From: Steroidobacteraceae bacterium
GTDB taxonomy: Bacteria; Pseudomonadota; Gammaproteobacteria; Steroidobacterales; Steroidobacteraceae
Reading direction: 5' to 3'
NCBI GenBank assembly: GCA_019187185.1
Contig: JABAQU010000021.1
Span: 1 to 46,309, forward strand
DNA: 46,309 nucleotides
Shown piece after piece: positions 1 through 8,699 of this stretch. The notes beneath the pieces are model-generated. The model saw nothing but the letters and a program-made list of their open reading frames with translations. It made no database searches and was not told where the DNA came from. The position numbers and the translations under genes are program-made. Position 1 is the stretch's first letter; each line of letters opens with the position of its first letter.

Positions 1-2
1 GC

Positions 3-668
3 GTCCTGCGCGCGGCGGCCGGCGACGACCTCGCCGCGCGCGTGCGCAGCTACGCCGCGGCGGGCGCGGCGGCGGTGTCGGTGCTGACCGAGCCGAGCCG
101 CTTCGATGGGGCGCTGGCGCATCTCGTCGACGCGGCCGGCGCGCTCGCAGCGACGCACGTGCCCGCGATGCGCAAGGATTTCCTCGTCGACCCGTACCAG
201 GTCATGGAGGCGCGCGTCTCGGGTGCCGGCGGCGTGCTCGTGATCCTGCGCATGCTGCCGCGCGCGCAGGTGACGGCGCTGCTGCAGACGGCGGCGGCGC
301 TCGGCCTGTTCGTGCTGCTCGAGGCATTCGACGAGGCCGATCTCGACCAGGCCGGGGAGCTCCTTGCCGGCGCGACGCGCGATCCAGCCGCGCCGGTCCT
401 CGTCGGCCTCAACTGCCGCGATCTCGCGACGCTCGAGATCGTGCCCGGTCGCCTCGAGGCGCTGGCGCCCCGCCTGCCGCGTCACCTGCCGCGCGTCGCG
501 GAGAGCGGGCTCGATACGGCAGCGGATGCCGCACGACTCGCGGCGGCGGGTTACGACGTCGCACTCGTCGGCAGCGCGCTGATGAAACACGCGGCGCCCG
601 GCGAGCTGATCGGCGCGATGCTCGCCGCGGGTCGCCGCGCTCGCGCGGAGGGTGCGCTGCGTGGCTAG
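3..668 (+). CDS. trpC: Indole-3-glycerol phosphate synthase, 5' end missing
   Basis: This enzyme closes the indole ring, turning carboxyphenylaminodeoxyribulose phosphate into indole-3-glycerol phosphate in tryptophan synthesis. The frame is open from the first bases of the window, so the N-terminus lies outside it. What remains is a TIM barrel with the catalytic lysine in MRKDFLVDPYQ, a glutamate in VLLEAF, the asparagine in GLNCRDL, the ESG loop in RVAESGL, and the phosphate-binding VGSALM motif near the end. Its stop codon lies inside trpF, so it is the upstream member of a trpC-trpF-trpB-trpA operon. The function is secure; only the true start is unknown. Confidence 0.95.
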   Translation, partial: VLRAAAGDDLAARVRSYAAAGAAAVSVLTEPSRFDGALAHLVDAAGALAATHVPAMRKDFLVDPYQVMEARVSGAGGVLVILRMLPRAQVTALLQTAAALGLFVLLEAFDEADLDQAGELLAGATRDPAAPVLVGLNCRDLATLEIVPGRLEALAPRLPRHLPRVAESGLDTAADAARLAAAGYDVALVGSALMKHAAPGELIGAMLAAGRRARAEGALRG

Positions 669-1269
669 CGGCGCGCTGTGGGTCAAGATTTGCGGGATGA
701 CGACGCCCGAGGCGGTTGGCTGCGCGCTCGATGCGGGAGTCGATGCCCTCGGCTTCGTGTTCGCGCCTTCCGTACGCCGCATCGACCCGGCGCGGGCGGC
801 TCGGCTCGCCGCGCCGGCGCGCGGGCGCGTGCGTTGCGTGGCCGTGATGCGGCATCCCGATGCGGACGCAGTCGCCGCGGTCCTCGCGGACTTTCGGCCC
901 GACGTGCTGCAGACCGATCTCGAGGACTTCGCGGGTCTCGGGCTGCCCGCGACCCTCGAGCGGCTGCCCGTGCTGCGCGCCGGCTGCGACCTGCCGGAGA
1001 CCGTGCCCGCGCGCGTACTGTTCGAGGGCCCGGTGAGCGGCGCGGGGCTCGTGACGGACTGGGCAAGTGCCGCGGCGCTGCGTGCGCGCAGTGTCGAACT
1101 CGTACTCGCCGGTGGGCTCGACGAGCGCAATGTCGGCGCGGCGATCCGTGCGGTGCAACCCTGGGGTGTCGACGTGTCGAGCGGCGTGGAGAGCGCGCCG
1201 GGCACGAAGAGCGCGGAGAAGATTGTGCGTTTCGTGGCGGCCGCGCGCGCCGCCCATCGGGAGAGCTGA
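661..1269 (+). CDS. trpF: Phosphoribosylanthranilate isomerase
   Basis: TrpF isomerises phosphoribosylanthranilate in tryptophan synthesis. The barrel opens with VKICGMT, which carries the catalytic cysteine, and ends with the conserved GVDVSSGVE phosphate site. Two GTG starts are possible. I chose 661 because a GGAGG at 647-651 sits nine bases before it, whereas the GTG at 652 almost touches that site. The gene overlaps the trpC stop, which suggests translational coupling. The position aligned with the usual catalytic aspartate reads LFEG, so a glutamate seems to stand there. This is probably a lineage variant and not a sign of inactivation. Confidence 0.93.
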   Translation: MASGALWVKICGMTTPEAVGCALDAGVDALGFVFAPSVRRIDPARAARLAAPARGRVRCVAVMRHPDADAVAAVLADFRPDVLQTDLEDFAGLGLPATLERLPVLRAGCDLPETVPARVLFEGPVSGAGLVTDWASAAALRARSVELVLAGGLDERNVGAAIRAVQPWGVDVSSGVESAPGTKSAEKIVRFVAAARAAHRES

Positions 1270-1282
1270 AGGAATGACCGCC

Positions 1283-2527
1283 ATGACCGAACAGGATCGC
1301 CGCCAGCTGCTCGACGCCGAGATCGCCGGGGTCTTCCCCGATACGCGCGGACGTTTCGGGCCGTTCGGTGGTCGCTACATACCGGAAACACTGATCCCCG
1401 CGATCGAACGGCTCGAGGCGGGCCTGCGCGCACACCTCGGCACTGCGGATTTCGAGCGCGAACTCGCCGACGAACTGCGCAGCTGGGTCGGGCGACCGAC
1501 CGCGCTCACGCACGCGCGCCGCCTCGGTGCGCGCTGGGGCGCCGAGGTGTGGCTGAAGCGCGAGGACCTCGCGCATACGGGCGCGCACAAGATCAACAAC
1601 GCGATCGGCCAGGCGCTGCTCGCGAAGCGTCTCGGCGCGCGCCGGGTCGTCGCCGAGACCGGCGCCGGGCAGCACGGCGTCGCGAGCGCCGCCGCGTGTG
1701 CGCGTGTCGGCCTGCCTTGCACGGTCTACATGGGTGCGCTCGACATGGAGCGCCAGGCGCCGAACGTCGGGCGCATGCGCCTGCTCGGTGCACAGGTGGT
1801 ACCCGTGACCGAAGGAGACCGGACGCTTCGCGCGGCGGTCGACGAGGCGCTTCGCGACTGGGTGGCCGATCCGCTCGGCACGTACTATCTCCTCGGCTCC
1901 GCGATCGGGCCGCATCCCTATCCTTACCTCGTGCGGCAGCTGCAGACGATCATCGGCCGCGAGGCGCGTGCGCAGATGCTCGCCGCCGCGGGCGGCCTGC
2001 CCGATGCGCTGATCGCCTGCGTCGGCGGCGGCTCGAATTCGATCGGCCTCTTCCATCCGTTCCTCGCCGATGCCGCAGTCGAGATCATCGGCATCGAGGC
2101 GGGCGGGCATGGCCGCGCGCTCGGCGAGCATTCCGCGACCCTCGCGCTCGGCCGCCCCGGCATCCTGCAGGGCGCGTACTCGATGCTGCTGCAGGACCCG
2201 GACGGGCAGATCCAGGAAACGCATTCGATTTCCGCCGGGCTCGACTATCCGGGGGTCGGTCCGGAACATGCACTGCTGCAGGCCGTGGGGCGCGTGCGCT
2301 ACGAAGTCGCGAGCGACGACGAAGCGCTCGCCGCGGTCAAGGAATGTTGCGAGAACGAGGGCATCCTGCCCGCGCTCGAGAGCGCGCACGCGCTCGCGGG
2401 CGCGCGGCGCTGGGCCGCCGCGCATCCCGGCAAGCGGATCCTGATCGGGCTCTCGGGACGGGGTGACAAGGACATGCCGACGCTGCAACGCACGCTGATC
2501 GCGGACATCGAAGCGGGGCGCGCATGA
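1283..2527 (+). CDS. trpB: Tryptophan synthase beta chain
   Basis: TrpB condenses indole with serine to make tryptophan using pyridoxal phosphate. The cofactor lysine is in HTGAHKINN, and the phosphate-binding GGGSNSIG loop follows further on. The protein is about 414 residues, normal for TrpB1. Two in-frame ATGs occur at 1274 and 1283. The GAAGGA at 1268-1273 abuts the first but is nine bases from the second, so 1283 is preferred. Its stop overlaps the trpA start in an ATGA, typical of the coupled alpha2-beta2 complex genes. Confidence 0.96.
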   Translation: MTEQDRRQLLDAEIAGVFPDTRGRFGPFGGRYIPETLIPAIERLEAGLRAHLGTADFERELADELRSWVGRPTALTHARRLGARWGAEVWLKREDLAHTGAHKINNAIGQALLAKRLGARRVVAETGAGQHGVASAAACARVGLPCTVYMGALDMERQAPNVGRMRLLGAQVVPVTEGDRTLRAAVDEALRDWVADPLGTYYLLGSAIGPHPYPYLVRQLQTIIGREARAQMLAAAGGLPDALIACVGGGSNSIGLFHPFLADAAVEIIGIEAGGHGRALGEHSATLALGRPGILQGAYSMLLQDPDGQIQETHSISAGLDYPGVGPEHALLQAVGRVRYEVASDDEALAAVKECCENEGILPALESAHALAGARRWAAAHPGKRILIGLSGRGDKDMPTLQRTLIADIEAGRA

Positions 2528-3321
2528 GCGCCGCGACGCGGGAGAATGCGCCGCATGCGCGCATCGAAGCGGCGATCCGGGCGGCCGGTGCGCGCGGCGT
2601 ACCGGCACTCGTCGCCTTTCTGACGGCGGGGTATCCGCGCCGCGAGCGCTTCCGCGCCGACCTCGCCGCTGTGGCGAGCGCCGCCGATGTGGTCGAGATC
2701 GGCGTGCCGTTCACCGACCCGATGGCCGACGGCGTGACGATCCAGCGCTCGAGCCGCGATGCGCTCGCGCAGGGTGTGACGTTGCGCTGGATCCTCGCGG
2801 AACTCGCGGCGATGCCGCCCGTCGCCGCTCCGCTGCTGCTGATGAGCTATCTCAATCCGCTGCACGCGTTCGGCTACGCGGAGCTCGCCGCGGCCGCCGA
2901 GCGCGCGCGCATCGCCGGATTCATCGTGCCCGACCTGCCGTTCGACGAGGGCGGTGCGCTGCGCGAGGCGCTCAAGACGCGCGGCCTCGCGCTCGTGCAG
3001 ATGGCGACGCCCGTCACGACCGCGGAGCGGCTCGCGAAGGTCTGCGCGGCGAGTCGCGGTTTCGTGTACGCGGTGACGATGACCGGCACGACGGGCCGCC
3101 ATGTGGCGGTACCGGACGATGTCGTCGCCTACCTCGACCGCGTGCGTGCCGCGGCGCGCGTGCCGGTGTGCGCCGGCTTCGGCATCCGCTCGGCGGAGCA
3201 GGTGGCGCGGCTCGCCGGACATGTGGACGGTGTCATCGTCGGCTCGGCGCTCGTCGAGGTGCTCGAGCGCGGCGAGGATCCGGCCGCCTGGTTGCGGGCG
3301 CTGCGGCCCGCCACCGCATGA
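2524..3321 (+). CDS. trpA: Tryptophan synthase alpha chain
   Basis: TrpA cleaves indole-3-glycerol phosphate and channels the indole to TrpB. The catalytic glutamate lies in VVEIGVPFTDP and the catalytic aspartate in DPMADGVTIQ, close to the family positions. The C-terminal GVIVGSALV forms the phosphate site. Its length of 265 residues is standard. Both ends overlap neighbours by four bases (ATGA), with trpB upstream and the exporter gene downstream, so it is mid-operon. Confidence 0.96.
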   Translation: MSAATRENAPHARIEAAIRAAGARGVPALVAFLTAGYPRRERFRADLAAVASAADVVEIGVPFTDPMADGVTIQRSSRDALAQGVTLRWILAELAAMPPVAAPLLLMSYLNPLHAFGYAELAAAAERARIAGFIVPDLPFDEGGALREALKTRGLALVQMATPVTTAERLAKVCAASRGFVYAVTMTGTTGRHVAVPDDVVAYLDRVRAAARVPVCAGFGIRSAEQVARLAGHVDGVIVGSALVEVLERGEDPAAWLRALRPATA

Positions 3322-4520
3322 CGCATCGCCCGAACCCGAGCCCGTCAATCGGGCTCGCGGCATTGCTCGCGTTCCTGTCGATGCTGAGCCCGTTCTCGCT
3401 CGACACGTTCTTCCCGTCGTTTCCCGCGATCGCTCAGCAGTTCTCGCTCACGGCGGTCGAGCTGCAGCAGACCATCACCGTCTATCTCGTGCCCTACGGG
3501 TTCACGCTGCTGCTCCACGGGCCGTTGTCGGACGCCTACGGGCGCCGGCGCGTGATCCTCGCCGGCGTGTCGCTCTACACGCTCGCCTCGCTCGCCTGCG
3601 CCCTGGCGCCGGGTTTCGGCACGCTGCTCGCGTTTCGCGCGATGCAGGGCGCGACGGCGGGCGCCGGCATGGTCGTCGCGCGCGCCGTGGTGCGTGATCT
3701 CTACGCCGGGCACGAGGCGCAACGACTGATGTCGCTGATCACGATGCTGTTCGGTTTCGCGCCGGCGGTCGCGCCGGTGATCGGTGGCTGGATCCACGTC
3801 TGGTTCGGCTGGCGCGCCGTGTTCCTGTTCCTCGTGCTGCTGGGACTGGCGATGGTGCTCGTCAGCTGGTGGCGCCTGCCCGAGACGCATCCGCCGGAGC
3901 GCCGTTTCGCGTTGCAGTTCGGCTCGCTGATCAGGCTCTCGTGGCGCATCGCGTCGCACCGCGAGTTCCTGCTGCTCTCGCTGGCGGTCGGCCTGCACTT
4001 TGCATCGGTGATCGCCTACATCGGCGCGGCGCCGGCGATCGTGCTCGACCGCTGGCATCTCGGCGAGACGCAGTTCGCCATGCTGTTCCTGCCGGTGATC
4101 GGCGGCTTCATCGCCGGCGCATTCACATCGGGGCGCATGGCGGGGCGCGTGTCGCCGCGGACGCAGTGCCAGACTGGCTTCGTGATCTCGGCGGCGGCGG
4201 CACTCGTGACGAGCGCCGCGCTCGCGTTGGCGCCTTCGGTGCCGGTCCTCGCCCAGCAGGTGCTCATTTTCGCCGTGGCCTACGGCGTACAACTCGTCGG
4301 ACCGATCATCACGCTGCGCCTGCTCGATCTCTTCCCCGACACGCGCGGCGCGGTGTCGTCGGTGCAGGGATTCGTCGCGATCATGATCATGGCCGTGACG
4401 ATGGGTGCGGTGGTCCCGGCCCTGCACGGCTCGTTGCTGCTGCTCGCACTCGGGGCCCTCGGTGGCGCCCTGGCCGGCTGGGGGCTGTGGCGCGTGGCGT
4501 GGGCGGCCCCTTCGCGGTAG
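3318..4520 (+). CDS. Bcr/CflA-type major facilitator drug exporter
   Basis: This is a 400-residue inner-membrane protein with about twelve hydrophobic helices. The sequence GPLSDAYGRRRV between helices 2 and 3 is the major facilitator motif A, and the N-terminal SPFSLDTFFPSFPAIAQ region is typical of the Bcr/CflA (DHA1) proton antiporters. The family exports small molecules, including bicyclomycin and chloramphenicol-like drugs or amino-acid derivatives. Its ATG overlaps the trpA stop, so it is cotranscribed with tryptophan synthesis. Export of tryptophan or an indole compound is possible but is only an inference from position. Confidence 0.85.
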   Translation: MTHRPNPSPSIGLAALLAFLSMLSPFSLDTFFPSFPAIAQQFSLTAVELQQTITVYLVPYGFTLLLHGPLSDAYGRRRVILAGVSLYTLASLACALAPGFGTLLAFRAMQGATAGAGMVVARAVVRDLYAGHEAQRLMSLITMLFGFAPAVAPVIGGWIHVWFGWRAVFLFLVLLGLAMVLVSWWRLPETHPPERRFALQFGSLIRLSWRIASHREFLLLSLAVGLHFASVIAYIGAAPAIVLDRWHLGETQFAMLFLPVIGGFIAGAFTSGRMAGRVSPRTQCQTGFVISAAAALVTSAALALAPSVPVLAQQVLIFAVAYGVQLVGPIITLRLLDLFPDTRGAVSSVQGFVAIMIMAVTMGAVVPALHGSLLLLALGALGGALAGWGLWRVAWAAPSR

Positions 4521-4558
4521 ATTCGACCCGGGCCGGTGGGGGAGCCGGCGAGGGGGCT

Positions 4559-5260
4559 ATGCAAGACCTCGACGTCATTACCGTCGCGAACCGCTTTCGC
4601 GGCCCGGACACGTCCGCCAACGGCGGCTACTTTGCGGGTCTCGTCTCGGCGCGGTCGACAGGCCCGGTCACGGTACGGCTCCTCGCGCCACCACCGCTCG
4701 ACGAGTCGATGATCGTGAGGCGCGACGGCATGGTGCTGCGCGTCTCCTGCGGTGATACGGCCATCGCCGAGGCGCGCGCAATGGACAGCGGCTTGCCGTC
4801 ACCGCCCGCGCCGCCGTCCTACGAGGCGGCGCTCGAGGCGTCGCGCCACTACAGCGGCTTTCAGCGCCACGACTATCCGGAATGCTTCGTCTGCGGCACG
4901 CGCCGCGAGCGGGGCGATGGGCTGCGCATTTTCGCGGGGCCGCTGGGAGACGGCCTCGTCGCTGCCCCCTGGGTGCCGGACGCCTCGCTCGCGGGCGACG
5001 ACGGCAAGGTCGCCGGCGAGTACATGTCGGCGGCGCTCGATTGTCCCGGCTGTTTCGCCGCGCAGGTCGAGCGGCCGATGCTGCTCGGCGAATTCACGGT
5101 CCATGTCGACCGGCGCGTGCACATCGACGAGCCGTGCGTGGTGATCGGCTGGCGCCTCGGCTCGAGCGGTCGCAAGCATGTCGTCGGCACAGCGCTGTTC
5201 GACGAGGACGGCGAACTGTGCGCGCGGGCGCTGGGGCTCTGGATCGAAGCACGGACGTAG
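4559..5260 (+). CDS. Hotdog-fold thioesterase-like protein
   Basis: A 233-residue protein that looks like two hotdog-type halves. The first carries NGGYFAGLV, typical of acyl-CoA thioesterase-like proteins, and the second begins with CFVCGTRR, a pair of cysteines seen in a PaaI-like subgroup. No membrane segment or signal peptide is visible. A GAGGGGG directly upstream supports the ATG at 4559. It lies 38 bases after the exporter gene and probably belongs to the same transcript. Substrate and true activity are unknown; thioesterase is a fold-level call. Confidence 0.65.
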   Translation: MQDLDVITVANRFRGPDTSANGGYFAGLVSARSTGPVTVRLLAPPPLDESMIVRRDGMVLRVSCGDTAIAEARAMDSGLPSPPAPPSYEAALEASRHYSGFQRHDYPECFVCGTRRERGDGLRIFAGPLGDGLVAAPWVPDASLAGDDGKVAGEYMSAALDCPGCFAAQVERPMLLGEFTVHVDRRVHIDEPCVVIGWRLGSSGRKHVVGTALFDEDGELCARALGLWIEART

Positions 5261-5273
5261 GCTGCGAGACGCG

Positions 5274-5485
5274 CCTGAGGTGCCGCCCGCGCCACGGCAT
5301 CGACATCCCTCTCCTCGCGGGTCGAGCGCACCGCCTGCGGCGGCGTGCCCTTGACACGGCGGCGCTCGGCGCATTGTGTCGAGGCAGCGGGAGCGCAGGT
5401 GGTCGCCTCGCTCTGACCGCCGAGTCTCGGCGCTCTCCACGCTCGTCGACGGATGTCGATGCCGTGGCGCGGGCGGCGGCTCAGG
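5274..5485. repeat. Long imperfect inverted repeat between convergent genes
   Basis: Arms at 5274-5308 and 5451-5485 are inverted copies matching at 33 of 35 positions, separated by 142 bases. The interior adds smaller dyads, such as GCCGAGTCTCGGC near 5420. The right arm contains the ubiB stop codon. It could be a miniature inverted-repeat element, an interspersed genomic repeat or a bidirectional end-of-transcript structure. No transposase or target duplication was recognised. Confidence 0.6.
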
Positions 5486-7109
5486 GCCGTCGCGTCACGA
5501 GGGCGAGGAGCGTTGCGACTGCGACCAGCGCCCAGCCGGGCCACGCGGGGTCCCGGTCGAGCGCGAGCCAGACGATGCCGCCGAGGAGGGCGGCCGCGGC
5601 GAACAGCATGCCGTCGCGCCGTCGTTGCGTGCGCTCGATCGCCCGGTGCAGCTCGTCGACGCCGCGCGCCTCCACTTGCAGGCGCAGCGAGCCGTCCCGT
5701 GCGTGCTGCACGGCGCCGTTGATCAGCGGCGGGAGGCTGCGCAGCGCCGAGACGATCTCCGGCAGTTGCGTGCGCAGGCTCCTGATGAGCTGGCGCCCGC
5801 TCACCCGCTCGCGCATCCAGGCGCGCAGGATCGGGCTCGCGGTCGCAAACACGTCGAGGTCGGGATAGAGTTCGCGCCCGAGCCCCTCGATGTTGAGCAG
5901 CGTCTTCTGCAGCAGGATCAGCTGCGGCTGGATGCGCATGTCAAAGCGGCGCGAGATCTCGAACAGCCGCAGCAGCACCGTGCCGAAGGAAATGTCCTTC
6001 AGCGGCTTCTGGAAGATCGGCTCGCAGACCGTGCGCACGGCCGATTCCATCTCGTCGACCCGCGTGTCGGGCGGCACCCAGCCCGACTCGAGGTGCAGTT
6101 CCGCGACGCGCCGGTAATTGCGGTCGAACACCGCGAGGAAGTTCTCGGCGAGGTAATGCTGGTCGCGCGGATCGAGGGTGCCGACGATGCCGAAATCGAT
6201 CGCCGCGTAGCGCGGATGGGCCGGGTCGTCGACCAGCACGAAGATGTTGCCCGGGTGCATGTCGGCGTGGAAGAAATTGTGCCGGAACACCTGTGTGAAG
6301 AAGATCTCGACGCCGTTCACGGCGAGCGCACGGATGTCGGTGCCCCGGGCGCGAAGCTGCGCCATGTCGCTGATCTGGATGCCGTGGATGCGCTCCATCA
6401 CCATCACGTCGGTGCGGCAGAGGTCCCAATGGACTTCCGGCACATACAGGAGGTCCGAGCCCTCGAAATTGCGCTTCAGTTGCGAGGCATTGCCGGCTTC
6501 GCGCATCAGGTCGAGCTCGTCGAGGACGGTCTTCCTGTACTCCTGCACCACCTCGACGGGCCGTAGCCGCCCACTGCCCTTCCACCACCGCGCGGCGAGC
6601 GCGGCGAGCGTCTCGAGCACCTCGAGGTCACGTTCGATCACTGCCCGCATGCCGGGGCGCAATACCTTGACGACGACCTCGCGGCCGTCCTCGAGGTGCG
6701 CCACGTGCACTTGGGCGATCGATGCCGCGGCGAGCGGCGTCTCGTCGAAGCTCGCAAACACCGACGCGACGGGCCGGCCGTATGCCTTCTCGATGGTTGC
6801 GCGCGCGATCGCACCAGGAAACGGCGGCACGCGGTCCTGCAGTTTCGCGAGTTCGTCGGCGATGTCGAGCGGCAGCAGGTCGCGGCGTGTCGATACGGCC
6901 TGCCCGAACTTGACGAAGATCGGGCCGAGTTCCTCGAGCGCGAGCCGCAGCCGCTCGCCGCGCGATGCGCCGTGGCGCCGTTCGAACCAGGCCCATGGAG
7001 AGGCGAGGTGCAGGTAGCGCAGCGGGCGGTACAGGTGCGTGGCGCGCACGAAGTCGTCGAGCCCGTGCCGCACGAGCACGCGCTGGATCTCGATCAGCCG
7101 CGCGAGCAC
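5481..7109 (-). CDS. ubiB: ABC1/ADCK atypical kinase UbiB
   Basis: UbiB is needed for ubiquinone synthesis, probably extracting or presenting hydrophobic precursors by means of its ATPase activity. The sequence shows the signature KFGQ motif (VKFGQAVSTRRD), the alanine-rich loop AAASIAQVH, the HADMHPGN catalytic loop and DFGIVG. Two hydrophobic helices at the C-terminus form the membrane anchor. A TTG at 7121 overlaps the ubiJ stop, but the GTG at 7109 has a GAAGG five bases before it and gives a normal N-terminus of about 542 residues. It is the last gene of a ubiE-ubiJ-ubiB operon. Confidence 0.94.
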   Translation of the reverse strand: MLARLIEIQRVLVRHGLDDFVRATHLYRPLRYLHLASPWAWFERRHGASRGERLRLALEELGPIFVKFGQAVSTRRDLLPLDIADELAKLQDRVPPFPGAIARATIEKAYGRPVASVFASFDETPLAAASIAQVHVAHLEDGREVVVKVLRPGMRAVIERDLEVLETLAALAARWWKGSGRLRPVEVVQEYRKTVLDELDLMREAGNASQLKRNFEGSDLLYVPEVHWDLCRTDVMVMERIHGIQISDMAQLRARGTDIRALAVNGVEIFFTQVFRHNFFHADMHPGNIFVLVDDPAHPRYAAIDFGIVGTLDPRDQHYLAENFLAVFDRNYRRVAELHLESGWVPPDTRVDEMESAVRTVCEPIFQKPLKDISFGTVLLRLFEISRRFDMRIQPQLILLQKTLLNIEGLGRELYPDLDVFATASPILRAWMRERVSGRQLIRSLRTQLPEIVSALRSLPPLINGAVQHARDGSLRLQVEARGVDELHRAIERTQRRRDGMLFAAAALLGGIVWLALDRDPAWPGWALVAVATLLALVTRRP

Positions 7110-7117
7110 GCGCGCCT

Positions 7118-7729
7118 TCAACCTGACCCCGGCGGCGTGAGCTGTGCGATGCGCGCGGCGAGCCGGTCGATGTCCTCGCGGGCGCGGTCGACGTCGGCGA
7201 AGAACGCCTCCGCCTCGGCGCGCGGCACGAGGTCGGCGCGCTCGTACGCGAAATACTCCGCGACGTTGCGTGTGCCCGTGGCCGCGAGCCGGCGGCCAAA
7301 CCGGAGCACGCCGCTCGCGGCGCGCCCGAGCCGATGGGCCGCGGCGTCGCCGACGAGCTGCGCCATCTCTTCCTCGATGTCGGGGCGAAGCAGGCGCACG
7401 AGCTCGCGAAACTGCTGCGCGAGCTGCGCATCGCCGTCGACCCGCACGCCGCCGCGGCGGATCACGCCTTCGGCGTCCGGGCCCGCGAGTGCGATCAGGT
7501 TGAGCGGCGTGCCGCGGAACTCCGCACCGGCCGCTTCGGCACTGGCCGCGCTCGCGCCGCTGCGTCGCAGCGTGAGCCGCTCACCGTCGCTGCCGAGCAC
7601 GAAGCGCAGCGCGAGTCCGTCGATCGTGACCGCAATGTCCTTGCCGGCGAGTTCGCTGCACAGCGAACGGGCGCGCGGTGAACGCGGCAGGTTGCGGTTG
7701 AGCAGGCGCTCGGCAGCCTCGGTGAACAT
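7118..7729 (-). CDS. ubiJ: Ubiquinone biosynthesis accessory factor UbiJ (SCP2 fold)
   Basis: UbiJ binds the hydrophobic ubiquinone intermediates and helps assemble the soluble Ubi complex together with UbiK. The first hundred residues resemble a sterol carrier protein 2 domain, with RFVLGSDGERLTL and GTPLNLIAL. The C-terminal part is helical and charged, ending in a likely coiled coil (AEAEAFFADVDRAREDIDR). Its length of 203 residues matches the family. Eight bases separate it from ubiE, and its stop lies beside the ubiB start. The partner ubiK is also in this window, at 31615. Confidence 0.88.
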   Translation of the reverse strand: MFTEAAERLLNRNLPRSPRARSLCSELAGKDIAVTIDGLALRFVLGSDGERLTLRRSGASAASAEAAGAEFRGTPLNLIALAGPDAEGVIRRGGVRVDGDAQLAQQFRELVRLLRPDIEEEMAQLVGDAAAHRLGRAASGVLRFGRRLAATGTRNVAEYFAYERADLVPRAEAEAFFADVDRAREDIDRLAARIAQLTPPGSG

Positions 7730-7737
7730 CGGCCGCG

Positions 7738-8493
7738 TCAGTAGCGGTAGCCACGGTGCACGGCGACGATGCCGCCCGTGAGATTGTGGTAGCGGCAACC
7801 CTCGAGGCCGGCGTCCCGCATCATCGCGAGCAGCGTCTCCTGGTCGGGATGCATGCGGATCGATTCGGCGAGATAGCGATAACTCGCCTCGTCCTTTGCG
7901 ACGACACGGCCGAGCAGCGGCAGCAGCCGGAACGAATAGGCGTCGTACAGCGGGCGCAGCGCATCGGCCGGGCGCGAGAATTCGAGCACGATCAGCTGGC
8001 CACCCGGCTTCAGGACCCGCCGCATCGACGCGAGCGCCTTCGCCTTGTCGGTCACGTTGCGCAGCCCGAACGCGATCGTCACGCAGTGGAAACTGCCGTC
8101 GGCGAACGGCAGCTGTTCGGCGTTCGCCTGCACGCATTCGACGCCGCGCAGGTGCCCCGCGTCGATCAGGTGGTCGCGGCCGTGCGCGAGCATCGCGGCA
8201 TTGATATCGGTCAATACGACGAGCCCCCGGGCACCGACCTGCTTCGCGAGCCCGAGCGCGATGTCGCCCGTGCCGCCCGCGACATCGAGCGCGACCTGCC
8301 CCGGGCGCAGCCCCGTCAACGACAACGCGAAGCGTTTCCACAGCCGGTGAACGCCGCCCGACATCAGGTCGTTCATCAGGTCGTAGTTGTCGGCCACCGA
8401 GTCGAAGACGCCGCGCACGCGACGCGCCTTGTCTTCGCGCCTGACGCGCTGATAGCCGAAATCGGTGGTGTTGTCTGTCGCGCTCGGGCTCAA
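7738..8493 (-). CDS. ubiE: Ubiquinone/menaquinone C-methyltransferase UbiE
   Basis: UbiE is the S-adenosylmethionine-dependent C-methyltransferase of quinone synthesis. The SAM-binding motif is [12 protein letters not shown], followed by [13 protein letters not shown] and the family signatures YDLMNDLMS near the start and [11 protein letters not shown] near the end. At 251 residues it is full length. The start codon is TTG: no upstream ATG or GTG is in frame, and a GAGGT six bases before it gives a good ribosome site. It is the first gene of the leftward ubiEJB operon. Confidence 0.95.
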   Translation of the reverse strand: MSPSATDNTTDFGYQRVRREDKARRVRGVFDSVADNYDLMNDLMSGGVHRLWKRFALSLTGLRPGQVALDVAGGTGDIALGLAKQVGARGLVVLTDINAAMLAHGRDHLIDAGHLRGVECVQANAEQLPFADGSFHCVTIAFGLRNVTDKAKALASMRRVLKPGGQLIVLEFSRPADALRPLYDAYSFRLLPLLGRVVAKDEASYRYLAESIRMHPDQETLLAMMRDAGLEGCRYHNLTGGIVAVHRGYRY

Positions 8494-8612
8494 ATCCGGA
8501 CCTCGTGTGGACGGCCATTCTAGCGCGCTGTCTTGCGCCGCAGTACGGACAGGAGCCGTGGAACGGGTGTTGCGTCTTTACAAGTCCGCGGAATATCGCA
8601 GACAATCCGCGC

Positions 8613-8686
8613 CACGTTCGAGCCCGCAAGGGCTGTCGATACGGGGGTCTGGGGGCCGGGCACTGCGAAGTTCCCGGCCCTTTTTT
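8613..8686 (+). ncRNA. Candidate small RNA ending at an intrinsic terminator
   Basis: No gene on the plus strand leads into the terminator at 8653-8686, yet a promoter-like pair lies just upstream: TTTACA at 8577-8582 and GACAAT at 8601-8606, spaced by 18 bases. The predicted transcript of about 74 bases holds a hairpin at 8621-8634 (AGCCC, a GCAA tetraloop of the GNRA class, then GGGCT) followed by the terminator stem. It resembles no RNA family I recognise and is not 6S or SRP RNA. Expression is unproven. Confidence 0.4.
8653..8686 (+). terminator. Intrinsic terminator, plus strand
   Basis: GGGCCGGG at 8653-8660 pairs with CCCGGCCC at 8673-8680 around a 12-base loop, followed at once by six T residues. 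The T tract marks it as active on the plus strand. The neighbouring genes ubiE and DUF971 are both on the minus strand. Confidence 0.75.
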
Positions 8687-8699
8687 CCGTCATCACGCG

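Noticed and set aside
683-2608. Long open frame on the minus strand across trpF-trpB
   Set aside because: It is antisense to well-conserved trp genes, its translation is low-complexity Arg/Ala-rich, and high GC leaves such frames open by chance.
8613-8686. 6S RNA or signal recognition particle RNA
   Set aside because: The predicted transcript is too short and lacks the conserved features of both families.
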